A DNA stretch of 64,000 bases from assembly GCF_031501865.1 (NCBI RefSeq), contig NZ_JARRCW010000001.1, forward strand, positions 443,001 through 507,000. Reading direction: 5' to 3'. A model generated the notes under the pieces. That model saw only the letters and a list, made by a program, of their open reading frames with translations, was not told where the DNA came from and made no database searches. Of the stretch, positions 34,481-44,061 are shown piece after piece (within the stretch, counting starts at the first letter, position 1; each line of letters begins with the position of its first letter). This stretch comes from Pseudovibrio sp. M1P-2-3. GTDB lineage: Bacteria > Pseudomonadota > Alphaproteobacteria > Rhizobiales > Stappiaceae. The position numbers were made by a program, and so were the translations under genes.

Positions 34481-36382
34481 ATGGACAGATTAGCTGGAAG
34501 CAAGGGCCTAGAGGGAGCTCCCTCCGGTCTAGTGGCTACAACTATAGCTCAGAGGCTGGTTTTTCCAGATGACCACATCAATGGTGAGGCGGATCTTTAT
34601 TACCATTTCTCCCAAAATTCGCGGACAGGCTTTAAAGGCAATTTCTACTTTGTAGCTTCTGGTGGCTCGATACACTTCAACAGTTATTTCAACTCGTTTC
34701 CCTTGTATGCCTTTGATCTGGATACTCGCCATTTGTTGTCGTTGAGCCTTCAAGGAACAGGCGATTGCACTGTCTTTGTCTATAGGGCCGATTTGAACAA
34801 AACTGCGGTGCTTATCCAAAGGGCCCGCGTATCACTGCAGGAAGGGCACAGCCAGCCTGTTCCACTAGAGCTTGACGACTTTGATAACTGCTTGATTTAC
34901 TTTTCAGTAGTCGCTGAAACAGATGTAAAGCTAATCCAAGCTGACTATGTGGTTTTGGGGCCACCTTGCAATGATGTGTCCCTGACTGCGGTTATAACCA
35001 CGTTCAAACAAGATGAGGCAGTTCAGTCCACCGGACACCGGCTTCAAGATTACATGCTCAAGAACAAAGATCTTCGAAACGACTTTAACCTTTTGGTGGT
35101 GGATAATGGCGGCGCTACTGATGCGGTTTCGTTCGATCAAAGCCATGTCATAAAGAACAGGAACTTTGGCGGGGCGGGCGGGTTTATGCGCGGGCTGTTG
35201 GAGGCAAAAGAAAACAAGATGTCCTCCCATATTCTGTTTATGGATGATGATGCCGTTTTCCATCCGGAGAATATTCGCCGTACCCTTTCCGTCCTGCGCT
35301 ATTCAAAAAGGCCTAACCTTGCCATTAGCGGGGCCATGATTACGGCGCAGAAAAAGTGGAGGATGTGGGAGAACGGAGCAATCTTCCACCGTCGCTGTCA
35401 GCCGATGCATTGCGGAAAAGACCTACGCAAATTTGAGGATGTAGTAAGGAGCGCTCTTGATACCCCAAAAGCCTCGGAAAACAGGTATGGCGGATGGTGG
35501 TACTTCTGTTTCCCAATTGATCAAGTGGAAAGCTGGACCTTCCCGTTCTTTGTTCGGGGGGATGACATCTACTTCTCCCTTGCAAATAACTTCGAGATTA
35601 TAGGGGTAAGCGGTGTTGCCTCTCATCAGGAAACTTTCTCAATCAAGAAATCTCCTTTGATTGTGTATTTGGATATGCGCTACCACCTCATCAATCATTC
35701 TGTTTTCAAGAGACTTGGCACTGGCCGTTTTGGCAAAGTTTCTATGATGTGGAGCTACTTCAATAGGTACAATGCATCCTATCACTATGAAAGTGCTGCC
35801 GCCGTCAACATTGCAATGGAAGATGTGCTCTCGGGCCCAAAGTTTTGGGAAAACAATCTGGATATGGTTAGAAAGCGCCAGCAATTTGCCAACCTGACTA
35901 AGAACGAAAAAGTTAAAGAAAACTTCTCCTGCGACCTTGAGAAAACCGTCCCCAACGGGGTCTGGAATTATAGCTTTTTTCTGTGGGCCTTCCTCCGGTT
36001 TTTAACGCTTAACGGCCACCTCCTGCCAAAATTTGTCCTCCATAAAAAAGGCAGGAGAATGCCGTTGGATCGTCGGGCAAATATTTTTGAGAGTTTCCTG
36101 CGCCCCTACGTGGTAACAATCGATGCGCAAACTTTTTCAGGATACAAAGTAGAAAAATCCCTTCGGAAATACATGGCCAATCTCCTTCGGTTTGCGAGAA
36201 ATGCCACGGCCTTTTTGCTCAAAAATCGGCAGGTAAATGCCGACTATAGAGCCTTCGCAAAAGAGGTGAGTACTGAAGAATTCTGGAAAGATCATTTACT
36301 CGAAAAAGCAGAGGACCAAGGCAGTTTATCTTCGAAAAGTGGATGCCGTTTTTCAGATAATGACATGCGCACAATGAGTTAG
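34481..36382 (+). CDS. GlfT2-like galactofuranosyltransferase (GT2 family)
   Basis: An N-terminal beta-sandwich (about 1-160) is followed by a GT-A domain with LLVVDNGG, NFGGAGGFMRG, the metal-binding FMDDDAV (D255-D257), a WWYF stretch and FFVRGDDIYFSL (D361, D362). A helical C-domain completes it. This is the layout of mycobacterial GlfT2 and its bacterial relatives, which polymerise galactofuranose onto surface glycans. No UDP-galactopyranose mutase gene is in the window. The start ATG 34481 is tentative, because no good ribosome site is visible and a TTG lies 15 bases upstream. The gene is AT-richer than its neighbours. The acceptor (LPS, capsule or exopolysaccharide) is unknown. Confidence 0.82.
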   Translation: MDRLAGSKGLEGAPSGLVATTIAQRLVFPDDHINGEADLYYHFSQNSRTGFKGNFYFVASGGSIHFNSYFNSFPLYAFDLDTRHLLSLSLQGTGDCTVFVYRADLNKTAVLIQRARVSLQEGHSQPVPLELDDFDNCLIYFSVVAETDVKLIQADYVVLGPPCNDVSLTAVITTFKQDEAVQSTGHRLQDYMLKNKDLRNDFNLLVVDNGGATDAVSFDQSHVIKNRNFGGAGGFMRGLLEAKENKMSSHILFMDDDAVFHPENIRRTLSVLRYSKRPNLAISGAMITAQKKWRMWENGAIFHRRCQPMHCGKDLRKFEDVVRSALDTPKASENRYGGWWYFCFPIDQVESWTFPFFVRGDDIYFSLANNFEIIGVSGVASHQETFSIKKSPLIVYLDMRYHLINHSVFKRLGTGRFGKVSMMWSYFNRYNASYHYESAAAVNIAMEDVLSGPKFWENNLDMVRKRQQFANLTKNEKVKENFSCDLEKTVPNGVWNYSFFLWAFLRFLTLNGHLLPKFVLHKKGRRMPLDRRANIFESFLRPYVVTIDAQTFSGYKVEKSLRKYMANLLRFARNATAFLLKNRQVNADYRAFAKEVSTEEFWKDHLLEKAEDQGSLSSKSGCRFSDNDMRTMS

Positions 36383-36434
36383 GCGGTGACGCGTTTTCGC
36401 TAAACCATAAATTTCTTGAGGGGGCGGCGCCGTC

Positions 36435-37997
36435 TTATTTCATTTTCCAAAATTTGGGAAGCGTTTGAAGGTGCTCCCAGTCTTCCACCAGTTCCCGCAG
36501 TTTGTCAGAGGTTTGGGCTTTGTGCCAGTCGGCAATAAACCGATGCGCCATAAGCACTTCTGACTCAGGGAGGATATGGGAGGAGTTTTGCAAAAGGAAT
36601 CTCTCGCACACAGTACTATAGGCCGCAAGCTGGTAGGAGGCTTGCACTTTGGACAGGGTTTTGATGAACGGCTCTGTACTTTCCGGTGGGAACAGGGAAC
36701 CAAAGATATCCAGAGCCGAAATGAAGCGCTTGAGGTTCCTATCAAATCCGTTTTCAAGAACCGGAGCGCGTTTTGTAATTCCTTTGATGCCCCGCAGACA
36801 GGCTTTCCATCGTTTGCGCATTGTTTCTCTGGCAAACTCTTCCAAAGGCATCTTTGTGATTGGCCCCTCTTGGAATGCGCGGTGCTCTTTCCACTGTTTG
36901 ACTTCGATAAAACTGCCAAGGTCAAACAAAAAACCGTTGGTCTGTTTGCGGCGAAGCTCCATGCGTAAATCCCGTTGAGAGGAACACAAAGCCTCGCAGG
37001 CGTGGGACAGGATAAGTTCTAAGCTCTCTGGCAGAGGACTTGCGGTTTCCAACGACGCTACCGTGTCACTTGCCACCGTTTCCCGTTTTCGCAGCTCAAG
37101 TACTCTGCCGATCAAGTGGCGGGCTATGCTTGCCAGTGGTTTCACCTGATCCTTGTCCAGCATATCCTTATAGATTACGAATGTTGCTGAAAGTAGGTTT
37201 AGTGCCTGATGAAGTTGCTGTGTTCCACAGTGGTGGTCACCATCGATCACCTGACCGCGCGCATGGACAATGCGTTCCATGCAGGCGCGCAAGATGAGCT
37301 GGAACGCTTCGCTGTTCTTCATATCCTTGGTCAAGGACAACCGGCCAACTTCCTTGGACGAAGTTGGCGGGAGAGTAGGCTGGTTTCGTGCTAGCCGGTA
37401 GCCCAAATCGGCTTTGCTGCGCATGGAAAAGGTAAAGCTTTGCGACCCGATGATGTGTTTGGCAAGGGAGTACAGGGCGCGAGGCGAGCCTTGTGTGAGC
37501 TCCAGTTCCACCTCGCTTATAGGGGCCTGTTTCTTGCCGGCACGGGCTTCGCCAATGTCAAAGGAAACCTCGATCTCGTCCCCCTCGTTAGTGGAGAAGA
37601 CTTTGATTGCGCGGTAAATCTCCGTTTCAAACACGGGGCCAACGCGTTTTTGGTCGATAAGGCCCATCAGCTTTTTGGAAAGGGTGTTGGGAGGGATCAG
37701 GCTTGCATCGGGGAGCGGCCCGTTGGCGTCACTCTCATATTCCATGGTGCTGGAGAGGCCCGCATTCAAAGTGCGGCCCGCTTTCACTGTCTGGATCCAG
37801 TTCGGTCCGATCTGGCGTACGCGTAGCGTTGTCTTGGCGCTGCGAAAGTCGTGGTTTTCACTGTCAAAGTAAACGGAACGTAGTTTTTTCAGCGTAGCCG
37901 AGGCCACAGCATAGCCTTTCGGTCCACTTTGATCTCGCAACCGTTTCAAAGTGCCGGCGTTAACCATCAATTTCAGTTCGATTTCTCTTTTAGACAA
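36435..37997 (-). CDS. CYTH-CHAD domain protein (inorganic triphosphatase-like)
   Basis: The start is probably TTG 37997 (MSKREIELKL), six bases after GGGGGGAG; a frame 14 codons longer exists. The N-terminal CYTH domain shows the ExExK motif (EIELK) and beta-strands to about residue 195. The CHAD helical domain follows (about 210-515), with His/Lys/Arg positions that bind polyphosphate in the family. Related Escherichia coli YgiF hydrolyses inorganic triphosphate, and CHAD proteins sit on polyphosphate granules. The gene is convergent with the GlfT2-like gene and has no operon partner. Confidence 0.88.
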   Translation of the reverse strand: MSKREIELKLMVNAGTLKRLRDQSGPKGYAVASATLKKLRSVYFDSENHDFRSAKTTLRVRQIGPNWIQTVKAGRTLNAGLSSTMEYESDANGPLPDASLIPPNTLSKKLMGLIDQKRVGPVFETEIYRAIKVFSTNEGDEIEVSFDIGEARAGKKQAPISEVELELTQGSPRALYSLAKHIIGSQSFTFSMRSKADLGYRLARNQPTLPPTSSKEVGRLSLTKDMKNSEAFQLILRACMERIVHARGQVIDGDHHCGTQQLHQALNLLSATFVIYKDMLDKDQVKPLASIARHLIGRVLELRKRETVASDTVASLETASPLPESLELILSHACEALCSSQRDLRMELRRKQTNGFLFDLGSFIEVKQWKEHRAFQEGPITKMPLEEFARETMRKRWKACLRGIKGITKRAPVLENGFDRNLKRFISALDIFGSLFPPESTEPFIKTLSKVQASYQLAAYSTVCERFLLQNSSHILPESEVLMAHRFIADWHKAQTSDKLRELVEDWEHLQTLPKFWKMK

Positions 37998-38102
37998 GTG
38001 CTCCCCCCATGAAAGACGGAGGCTACCAAATGTGCCCAAGTGAAGGCTCTACGGATTCTATAAAATTGTAAAGACGAGAGTGTATTTTCGATAGAATTGA
38101 CG

Positions 38103-38127
38103 GGTGCCTGAAGTCGGTTCAAGCACC
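38103..38127 (-). terminator. Terminator-like hairpin after copA
   Basis: GGTGCCTGAA (38103-38112) pairs with TTCAAGCACC (38118-38127) with one wobble and a 5-base loop, 11 bases beyond the copper ATPase stop on the minus strand. The T-run is weak. Confidence 0.5.
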
Positions 38128-38137
38128 TGTCAACTTG

Positions 38138-40354
38138 CTATTTCACCTTCCAGCCCCGCAACAAGGCGGCATTGGTAACAACAGAGACTGAACTCATTGC
38201 CATGGCAGTACCTGCAATAATAGGGGAGAGCAACCCAAGCGCTGCAAGTGGAATTCCGACAATATTGTAGATGAAGGCCCAGAACAGGTTCTGGCGTATC
38301 TTTTTAAGTGTGGCTTTGGAAACATCAAGCGCGGATGCGATCATTTGCGGGTCCGAACGCATGAGGGTGATGCCAGCAGCCTCCATTGCAACATCTGCGC
38401 CCGAGCCCATGGCAATACCAAGGTCGGCCGCAGCTAGGGCCGGAGCATCATTGATCCCGTCGCCAACCATGGCAACGGTGGCGCCTTCTTTTTGCAGTTT
38501 CCGGATTACGGCATTTTTGCCCTCTGGCTGTATGCGGGCATAAACTTCGTCAACGCCCACTTGCTGGGCGATTGTCTGAGCCACCCGTTCCGCGTCTCCA
38601 GTGAGCATAACCGTGCGAATACCGCGGTTTTTCAGGTCCTGAATTGCTTCTTTTGCGTTCTCCCTAGGCTGGTCTGCAAAGCCCAGAACGCCTACGGCAC
38701 GGTCATCAAGGGCAACGGTTACAGCCGTCTGGCCCGCTGCCTCATAGGTCTTAATCAAGCCCTTGGCCATCATGCTGGAAACGCCAAGTTCATTCATAAG
38801 GGCTTCATTGCCAATGGAAACCCGCTGACCCGCCAGCTCCGCAATCAATCCCTTTCCGGGGATCGCCTGCACATCATGGGCTTTGCCAAGGCGGATGTTG
38901 TTTGCTTTGGCAGCCTCAATAACGGCGTGGGCGAGCGGGTGCTCGCTGCTTTGCTGCAAGGTGGCGGCAATAAACAAAAGGCGGTCTTCTTTTTTGTCGA
39001 ACGCCTGCAGGCTTGCCAACTGGGGTTTGCCAGCGGTCAAGGTGCCGGTCTTATCCAGAACAACCGTATCCACCTTGTGCGCCCGCTCCAGAGCTTCAAT
39101 ATCTTTGATCAAAATTCCCGCTCGCGCGGCAGCCCCTGTTCCTGCCACCAAAGCCGTCGGGGTTGCAAGGCCCAAGGCACACGGACAGGCAATAACCAGA
39201 ACCGACACCGCAGCGCCAAAGGCCGCATCAACATTTCCGCCCAGTAAAAGCCATAGGGTCAGAGTCAAGGCAGCAATACCAAGGATCACCGGAACAAAAA
39301 TCGCGGCGACTTTGTCAACAAGGCGCTGGACCGGAGCCTTTGAGACTTGTGCCCCTTCCACCAGCCGGATGATCTGAGCCAGACGTGTCGCTTCGCCCAG
39401 AGCTGTTGTCTTCACATGCAAAACACCGGACCCATTCAAGGTTCCTCCTGTAACAGATGCCTCGATAGCTTTGGGAACGGGCAGGCTTTCACCGGTGAGC
39501 ATGGATTCGTCCACCTCACTTTGCCCGTCCACCACAATCCCGTCGGCTGGAATGCTCTCTCCGGGTTTTACCAGAATAAGATCGCCAAGGCGCAATGTGT
39601 TAATGGGAACCTCAACAATCTCATCACCGATAATGCGGGTCGCAGTCTCAGGCCGAAGAGAGGCAAGGGCGCGTACGGCAGCCGTCGTGGAGCGCTTGGC
39701 CCTGTGCTCCAGATATTTGCCAAAAAGAACAAGTGTTAAAATAATGGCGGAGGCTTCGAAGTAGAGGTGAACGCTGCCATCAGCCTCAGCGGCGAATATG
39801 CGGTAAACGCTGTATCCGTAAGCGGCAGAGGTGCCAAGGGCAACCAGTGTATCCATGTTGGCGGTGCCATGGCGTAGCGCTGCGAAAGCGCCCTTGTAGA
39901 ATCTTGCGCCCACAATAAGTTGCACGGGCGTTGCAAGAAACAATTGCAGTCCGGCTGGTAAACTCCAGTTCAGCCCAAAAGGCGTGGCAATGAAGTGCGA
40001 AATAAGCGGCAGGCTGAACAGCGCGGAAAACACGAGGAGATAAAACGTGTGTTTTTCATCCCGTCTGTCGGCCCGTTCGCTCTGCTCCCGCGCGAATCGG
40101 GCAGCCTGTACATCCGTTTCGTGTTCGCTGGCTGTGTAGCCGGTGGTTTCCACCGCCTCTATCAGCTCGCGGGCACTGATCTGATCTTGTGCCCTCACTT
40201 CCGCGGTTTCCAGTGCAAGGTTGACGCGTGCCTGCTCAACCCCTTGAATATTTTGAAGAGATTTTTCTACGCGAGAGGCACAACCAGCACAGCTCATACC
40301 GGAAATATCCAGTTTGAATGTCGTTTGTGCGGTTGTTGCACTGAAAGCTGTCAT
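38138..40354 (-). CDS. copA: Copper-exporting P1B-type ATPase CopA
   Basis: The start chosen is ATG 40354 ([10 protein letters not shown]) with AGGAAACTAGGA upstream. A heavy-metal-associated domain with GMSCAGC (C22, C25) opens the protein, followed by eight membrane helices, CPC ([12 protein letters not shown], about residues 385-395), the phosphorylation motif DKTGT (D434) and [11 protein letters not shown]. The HP motif reads SSEHPLAHA. The 738 residues and CPC make it a Cu(I) exporter of the inner membrane. A MerR/CueR-style promoter may lie upstream, but no cueR or chaperone gene is adjacent. Confidence 0.95.
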   Translation of the reverse strand: MTAFSATTAQTTFKLDISGMSCAGCASRVEKSLQNIQGVEQARVNLALETAEVRAQDQISARELIEAVETTGYTASEHETDVQAARFAREQSERADRRDEKHTFYLLVFSALFSLPLISHFIATPFGLNWSLPAGLQLFLATPVQLIVGARFYKGAFAALRHGTANMDTLVALGTSAAYGYSVYRIFAAEADGSVHLYFEASAIILTLVLFGKYLEHRAKRSTTAAVRALASLRPETATRIIGDEIVEVPINTLRLGDLILVKPGESIPADGIVVDGQSEVDESMLTGESLPVPKAIEASVTGGTLNGSGVLHVKTTALGEATRLAQIIRLVEGAQVSKAPVQRLVDKVAAIFVPVILGIAALTLTLWLLLGGNVDAAFGAAVSVLVIACPCALGLATPTALVAGTGAAARAGILIKDIEALERAHKVDTVVLDKTGTLTAGKPQLASLQAFDKKEDRLLFIAATLQQSSEHPLAHAVIEAAKANNIRLGKAHDVQAIPGKGLIAELAGQRVSIGNEALMNELGVSSMMAKGLIKTYEAAGQTAVTVALDDRAVGVLGFADQPRENAKEAIQDLKNRGIRTVMLTGDAERVAQTIAQQVGVDEVYARIQPEGKNAVIRKLQKEGATVAMVGDGINDAPALAAADLGIAMGSGADVAMEAAGITLMRSDPQMIASALDVSKATLKKIRQNLFWAFIYNIVGIPLAALGLLSPIIAGTAMAMSSVSVVTNAALLRGWKVK

Positions 40355-40403
40355 TCCTAGTTTCCTGAGCAGAGTGAATACAAAACCACTATAATTTAAA
40401 AAG

Positions 40404-40434
40404 TTTACTGGCCACTTTAAGCGGGCAAGGTCAA
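40404..40434 (-). promoter_or_regulatory. Possible CueR-type promoter of copA
   Basis: On the minus strand TTGACCTTGCCC (from 40434) begins like CueR-controlled promoters. A spacer of 19 bases reaches AGTAAA near 40404-40409, and GGCCAG forms only a partial dyad with CTTGCC. It lies about 50 bases before the copA start. The match is incomplete, so this is a suggestion. Confidence 0.35.
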
Positions 40435-40447
40435 CCGAAGCTGACAA

Positions 40448-40757
40448 AAAGCGACATATGCCCGTGAAATTCCATATAGAAAATTGTGCGAATGACGAAG
40501 AGTAGGGGGGGGGCCTCAGCTCTTCCTATCAGAAGTACTGAGGCCGGGGTGGGCATGGGTGGATGGGGGGATACCACATGCCAAGTGTCAGGAGCATGCA
40601 GCAGTGAACATTGCAGTTTTGGACACACAGCATTTTATTGGGTGTATCACTGCCGCCCGTTTCCAGAGTAAATCCTTCATCTCCCGACAGAGTTGCTTCT
40701 AGCAGTGATACTCGTATAAATTATGGCGTAAAATATGCGTAATTGTCGCAAAATGTA
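40448..40757. other. Gap between copA and cyclase gene, with one hairpin
   Basis: GGCCTCAG (40512-40519) and CTGAGGCC (40538-40545) form an 8-bp stem with a further CTTC/GAAG pairing inside the loop. It may be the terminator of the cyclase gene (minus strand), but no T-run is evident. No coding frame is convincing here. Confidence 0.4.
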
Positions 40758-42470
40758 TCAACCTGCAGCTTTCGTATTGGGAAGCTTGGTGGTAACCACT
40801 TGAACTAATTGACTAACATTATTGATGAGTGTGGCTTTAAGAGGTTTCGCCCGTCCACGGATATCCACTTCCACTTGTTCACCGAAGTCTTTTGCATCCA
40901 TTCCAGCGACTGCAAATGTCTTGTTGGACACCATGGCAAGAACACCATATTGCTTTGTTAGGGTTTCCAGCCTGCTGGCCACATTTACAGTGTCTCCCAG
41001 CGCAGTGAGGCCGGATTCCAGATCATTTCCGGTGCTAAGCCCAATGCGGCCCAGAATTACCTGACCGGCATGTAGACCAATGCCGATACGCAAGGGGGTA
41101 TCCAGCTGTTTTTCAAGATCGGCGTTAATGCGCTCCAGCTCGCTCGCCGCGCTTGAAATGGTCTTGATAGCACCTTGGAAGCCGTTTTGTCCTTTTTCCT
41201 CAATCCCGAAGATCGCCATAATGCCGTCGCCCATGATTTTGTCGATCAAGCCACCGTTTTCGATAATGACGCGGCTCATGCCTTTTACATAGCGGTTCAG
41301 CAGAAAAACCACGTCGTAGGGGAACCGGTTTTCGGAAATCTTGGTGAAATCTCGAAGATCTATAAACATGATCGCCGCACGCTTTTCCACGCCCCATTCA
41401 TAGGCATCCATGCCCACTTTGGAGGGGGTGGGCATGTCCTTGCTTCGAAGCAGGGGGTAAACGGAGATATTGGCACTGGGCCTGAGCTGGCAAGCAAGGC
41501 GCACGCCCTCTGTTGCACGAATACGTTGGAGAACCAGCTCTTCCGCATCATTGGGGCTGTGTAGAGGCTCATCCGATTTCAAAACCAGTGTCCGGCAAGT
41601 TGAGCAGCGCGCCTTGCCGCCGCAAACGGACATCATGGGAATATGACCCTCCCGGCTGATTTCAAGCAGGGTCGGGCCAGGGGCAACCCGAACCTTGGCC
41701 CCGCCGGGGTAGGTGACAACAATACGCTTTTGCAGACGGGAGATAATGTTTCGTGACACAACAATCAGGGCAATGATAGCCAGCACAAGGAAAAGCGCCT
41801 GCCGGGACCAGAAAATGTAGGTCTTCAGAACATCCACTTCTCCGGGTTTGAAGTTGGTAGCTTGTGCACCTGTAAGAACAAGTGTGCGGGCAGCCTGTGT
41901 CCAGCCAGTTGTCGCCAAGATGGGAATGGCAATGGCCACTAGAAAAAGGTAGGGGCTGATTTTGCCATACCAGCTGTGGTGGCGCAGCCACAGATGAATG
42001 CCAAGGCAACCATGCACCCATACCACTAGCATGAGGGCGCTTTGCTGCCAGAAGGAGGCGGGCCAGAGGGCGGAAAGCACATGGGGGTAATCGACCTCAG
42101 TGCCAAAACTCATGCTGGCGCCGCGGGTCATCAGGATATGGGCAAACAGGAAATAAGGAATAATCAGCCCGAGTACCAGCTGGGTCGCCTCCCATAATGG
42201 CAAACGGAAACTACGCCTTTGCAGCACCTTCCAAAGAGAAAATACAACGTGGATGATCAAGGAGGCATAAAGCACCATAAAGCCTAGATAGGACTGCCAG
42301 ATAAATGCACGAACCGCCTGCCCTTGCTGCATCAGGTCAATGGAGAAGTTCCCAAACGCATGGTTGATAAAGTGCATGGTCGCAAACACGAAAAGGACAA
42401 GGCCGGAATAAAGCCTCAATTTTTGCAGTAAATTGGTGTGACCAGATGTAGTGTGGCGTTTCTTGCTCAT
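40758..42470 (-). CDS. Membrane adenylate cyclase with heme-type anchor and 2Fe-2S domain
   Basis: Three modules are visible. Residues about 15-240 form six hydrophobic helices with regularly placed histidines (H33, H37, H74, H111, H153, H159), like the diheme anchor of succinate:quinone reductases. Residues about 250-345 are a plant-type [2Fe-2S] ferredoxin domain with C283, C289, C292 and C327. Residues about 360-545 are a class III nucleotidyl cyclase, with metal-binding D371 and D415 and the LGDTVNVASRLE motif. Sinorhizobium CyaC has a similar quinone-responsive diheme anchor on a cyclase. The likely output is cAMP made according to membrane redox state. It is a single gene, and its effector is not in the window. 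Confidence 0.9.
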   Translation of the reverse strand: MSKKRHTTSGHTNLLQKLRLYSGLVLFVFATMHFINHAFGNFSIDLMQQGQAVRAFIWQSYLGFMVLYASLIIHVVFSLWKVLQRRSFRLPLWEATQLVLGLIIPYFLFAHILMTRGASMSFGTEVDYPHVLSALWPASFWQQSALMLVVWVHGCLGIHLWLRHHSWYGKISPYLFLVAIAIPILATTGWTQAARTLVLTGAQATNFKPGEVDVLKTYIFWSRQALFLVLAIIALIVVSRNIISRLQKRIVVTYPGGAKVRVAPGPTLLEISREGHIPMMSVCGGKARCSTCRTLVLKSDEPLHSPNDAEELVLQRIRATEGVRLACQLRPSANISVYPLLRSKDMPTPSKVGMDAYEWGVEKRAAIMFIDLRDFTKISENRFPYDVVFLLNRYVKGMSRVIIENGGLIDKIMGDGIMAIFGIEEKGQNGFQGAIKTISSAASELERINADLEKQLDTPLRIGIGLHAGQVILGRIGLSTGNDLESGLTALGDTVNVASRLETLTKQYGVLAMVSNKTFAVAGMDAKDFGEQVEVDIRGRAKPLKATLINNVSQLVQVVTTKLPNTKAAG

Positions 42471-42636
42471 GGTACAGGCCGTCGACGACTTTTGAGGGTA
42501 GATTCGGGCAAAATTCCTCTCACTACCTTTGAACTTGTGGAGGCAAGTGTATCACCCTGTTCTTTCGCTGGCTTTCACACTTATAAGAAAGATCGAATAA
42601 TTTTCTATCAAATCTAACTGGATACTGAAACGGGAG

Positions 42637-43008
42637 ATGAGAGCTGTGTTGACACTCTACGGCATTAAAAATTGTGACACTGTAAAAAAGGCACGTAAAT
42701 TTTTAGAGGCCGCTGGCATTGACTATGCGTTTCACGATTACAAGAAAGATGGTGTGGATACGGTGGTTCTGAAAGAATTCATGGATGAGTTTGGCTCGGA
42801 CGTGATCTTGAACAAACGTGGCACCACATGGCGCAAGCAGCTAGATGAAGTAAAAGAGGCTGTGGTGGACAAGGAAAGCGCGATTGCCCTTATGGTGAGC
42901 GAGCCTTCATTGATCAAGCGTCCACTGGTTCAGGCCAGCGCCAAGCGCTTTGTGGGCTTTGACGCTGGAGGCTGGGAAATTGCCTTGGAAATGGGCGAGC
43001 TTAAATAG
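42637..43008 (+). CDS. ArsC/Spx-family thioredoxin-fold protein (YffB-like)
   Basis: The 123-residue protein shows YGIKNCDTVKKARKFLE, with the single Cys (about residue 13) in place of a CxxC, then RGTTWRK and the KRPLV motif. This is the YffB branch of the ArsC/Spx family, not a true arsenate reductase, since no ars genes are near. It may act with glutathione, but the role is unknown. The start is uncertain among ATG 42637, GTG 42646 and TTG 42649, because GGGAGATGAGAG overlaps the first one. Confidence 0.85.
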   Translation: MRAVLTLYGIKNCDTVKKARKFLEAAGIDYAFHDYKKDGVDTVVLKEFMDEFGSDVILNKRGTTWRKQLDEVKEAVVDKESAIALMVSEPSLIKRPLVQASAKRFVGFDAGGWEIALEMGELK

Positions 43009-43011
43009 CCT

Positions 43012-43815
43012 TCAAAGTTTCCCGAGCCGGTTCACGTCAAAAGCGTGCACATCGGTCAGTAACTTGATGAACTCCTTGGCGGCAAATTCCAGCGAAGCCC
43101 GACCTTTTTCGGGTGTAGCTGCCTTTGCATTGCCCATGGCCCCTTTCGGGTTCAGGTCCTCGGACATCCAGCCGTACTGGTGGCGTCCATGGGCGCGAAG
43201 GTAGCTGTATTGCTCGATCGCCTGAAGCTGTGTTGATTTGAAATCCTCGGCCAGATCCATTCTCACAAGGTCTGGCCGAAGGGCCTGCATGATGGAGGTT
43301 TCCACATCGCCGCCGTGGATGCCGTAAAGGGATTCCTCTTTCGGGTAAACGCCCTCCGGCTGCCCATAGCGCAGCCAGCTGCTGCCAACGGCCAACATGT
43401 TGTGGCGCACACGCAAGTCTCTCGTCACCACCTCCATAAGCGGATTGTTGCCCCCGTGCGAGCTTACCAGCACAAACTTGCGAATGCCCGCCCTGTGTAC
43501 AGCATCCCCAATCTGCCGCCATGTGTCCATGGCCGTTTCGCATGAATAGGTCAGCGTGCCAGCATAGGAAATGTGCTCATCAGATGCGCCAATGGCCTGA
43601 ACGGGCAAAAACGTGACAGGAAGATCCTCTGGCATATGCTTGATAGTTTCAGCCAGCTGCCCTTCCGCAATGCAGGTGTCCGTAAATACGGGCAGGTGCG
43701 GCCCATGCTGCTCAATGGCCGCAATGGGGAGAACGGCAATCCAGTCTCCGGTGTTTCCGCCTCCAAAATCTTCTGTTGTCATTTCGTGCCAGTGGCGACG
43801 CGGCAAACTGCCCAT
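43012..43815 (-). CDS. Creatininase-family amidohydrolase
   Basis: The start is ATG 43815 (MGSLPRRHWHEM) with AGGAC upstream; the longer frame adds 20 residues without a binding site. The family metal residues are in PIAAIEQHGPHLP (E35, H37) and FTDTCIAEG (D46). VSSHGGNN near residue 118 and the IHGGDVETS segment with further His and Glu are also typical. Such enzymes cleave creatinine-like or ring amides and mycofactocin-type peptides; the substrate here is unknown. It ends only 3 bases from the convergent YffB-like gene and is divergent from an orphan ABC ATPase. Confidence 0.88.
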   Translation of the reverse strand: MGSLPRRHWHEMTTEDFGGGNTGDWIAVLPIAAIEQHGPHLPVFTDTCIAEGQLAETIKHMPEDLPVTFLPVQAIGASDEHISYAGTLTYSCETAMDTWRQIGDAVHRAGIRKFVLVSSHGGNNPLMEVVTRDLRVRHNMLAVGSSWLRYGQPEGVYPKEESLYGIHGGDVETSIMQALRPDLVRMDLAEDFKSTQLQAIEQYSYLRAHGRHQYGWMSEDLNPKGAMGNAKAATPEKGRASLEFAAKEFIKLLTDVHAFDVNRLGKL

Positions 43816-44061
43816 TTTGAAAGTCCTGCTGAATGAAACTGGCTGGAGTGTAGCCTTTCTCGAGGGGTTCTCCAAAAAATATCTCGGGTTTCACAAAGAC
43901 TTCTACAATTAACGTTGCCCGAATTACTGAAGTTTCCGGTTTTCCTTTTTGAGGTACATCTTTTTTAAGGATGTGAGGGTGCATGGAGGAGATGTTGCTG
44001 CTATCACTCCTCAGCCGTTTTTTTTAACAGGCAGTTCGATGAGATCCGGGGAGCAAGCACT

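Noticed and set aside
42637-43008. Arsenate reductase
   Set aside because: The motif set is that of YffB, with no ars genes near.
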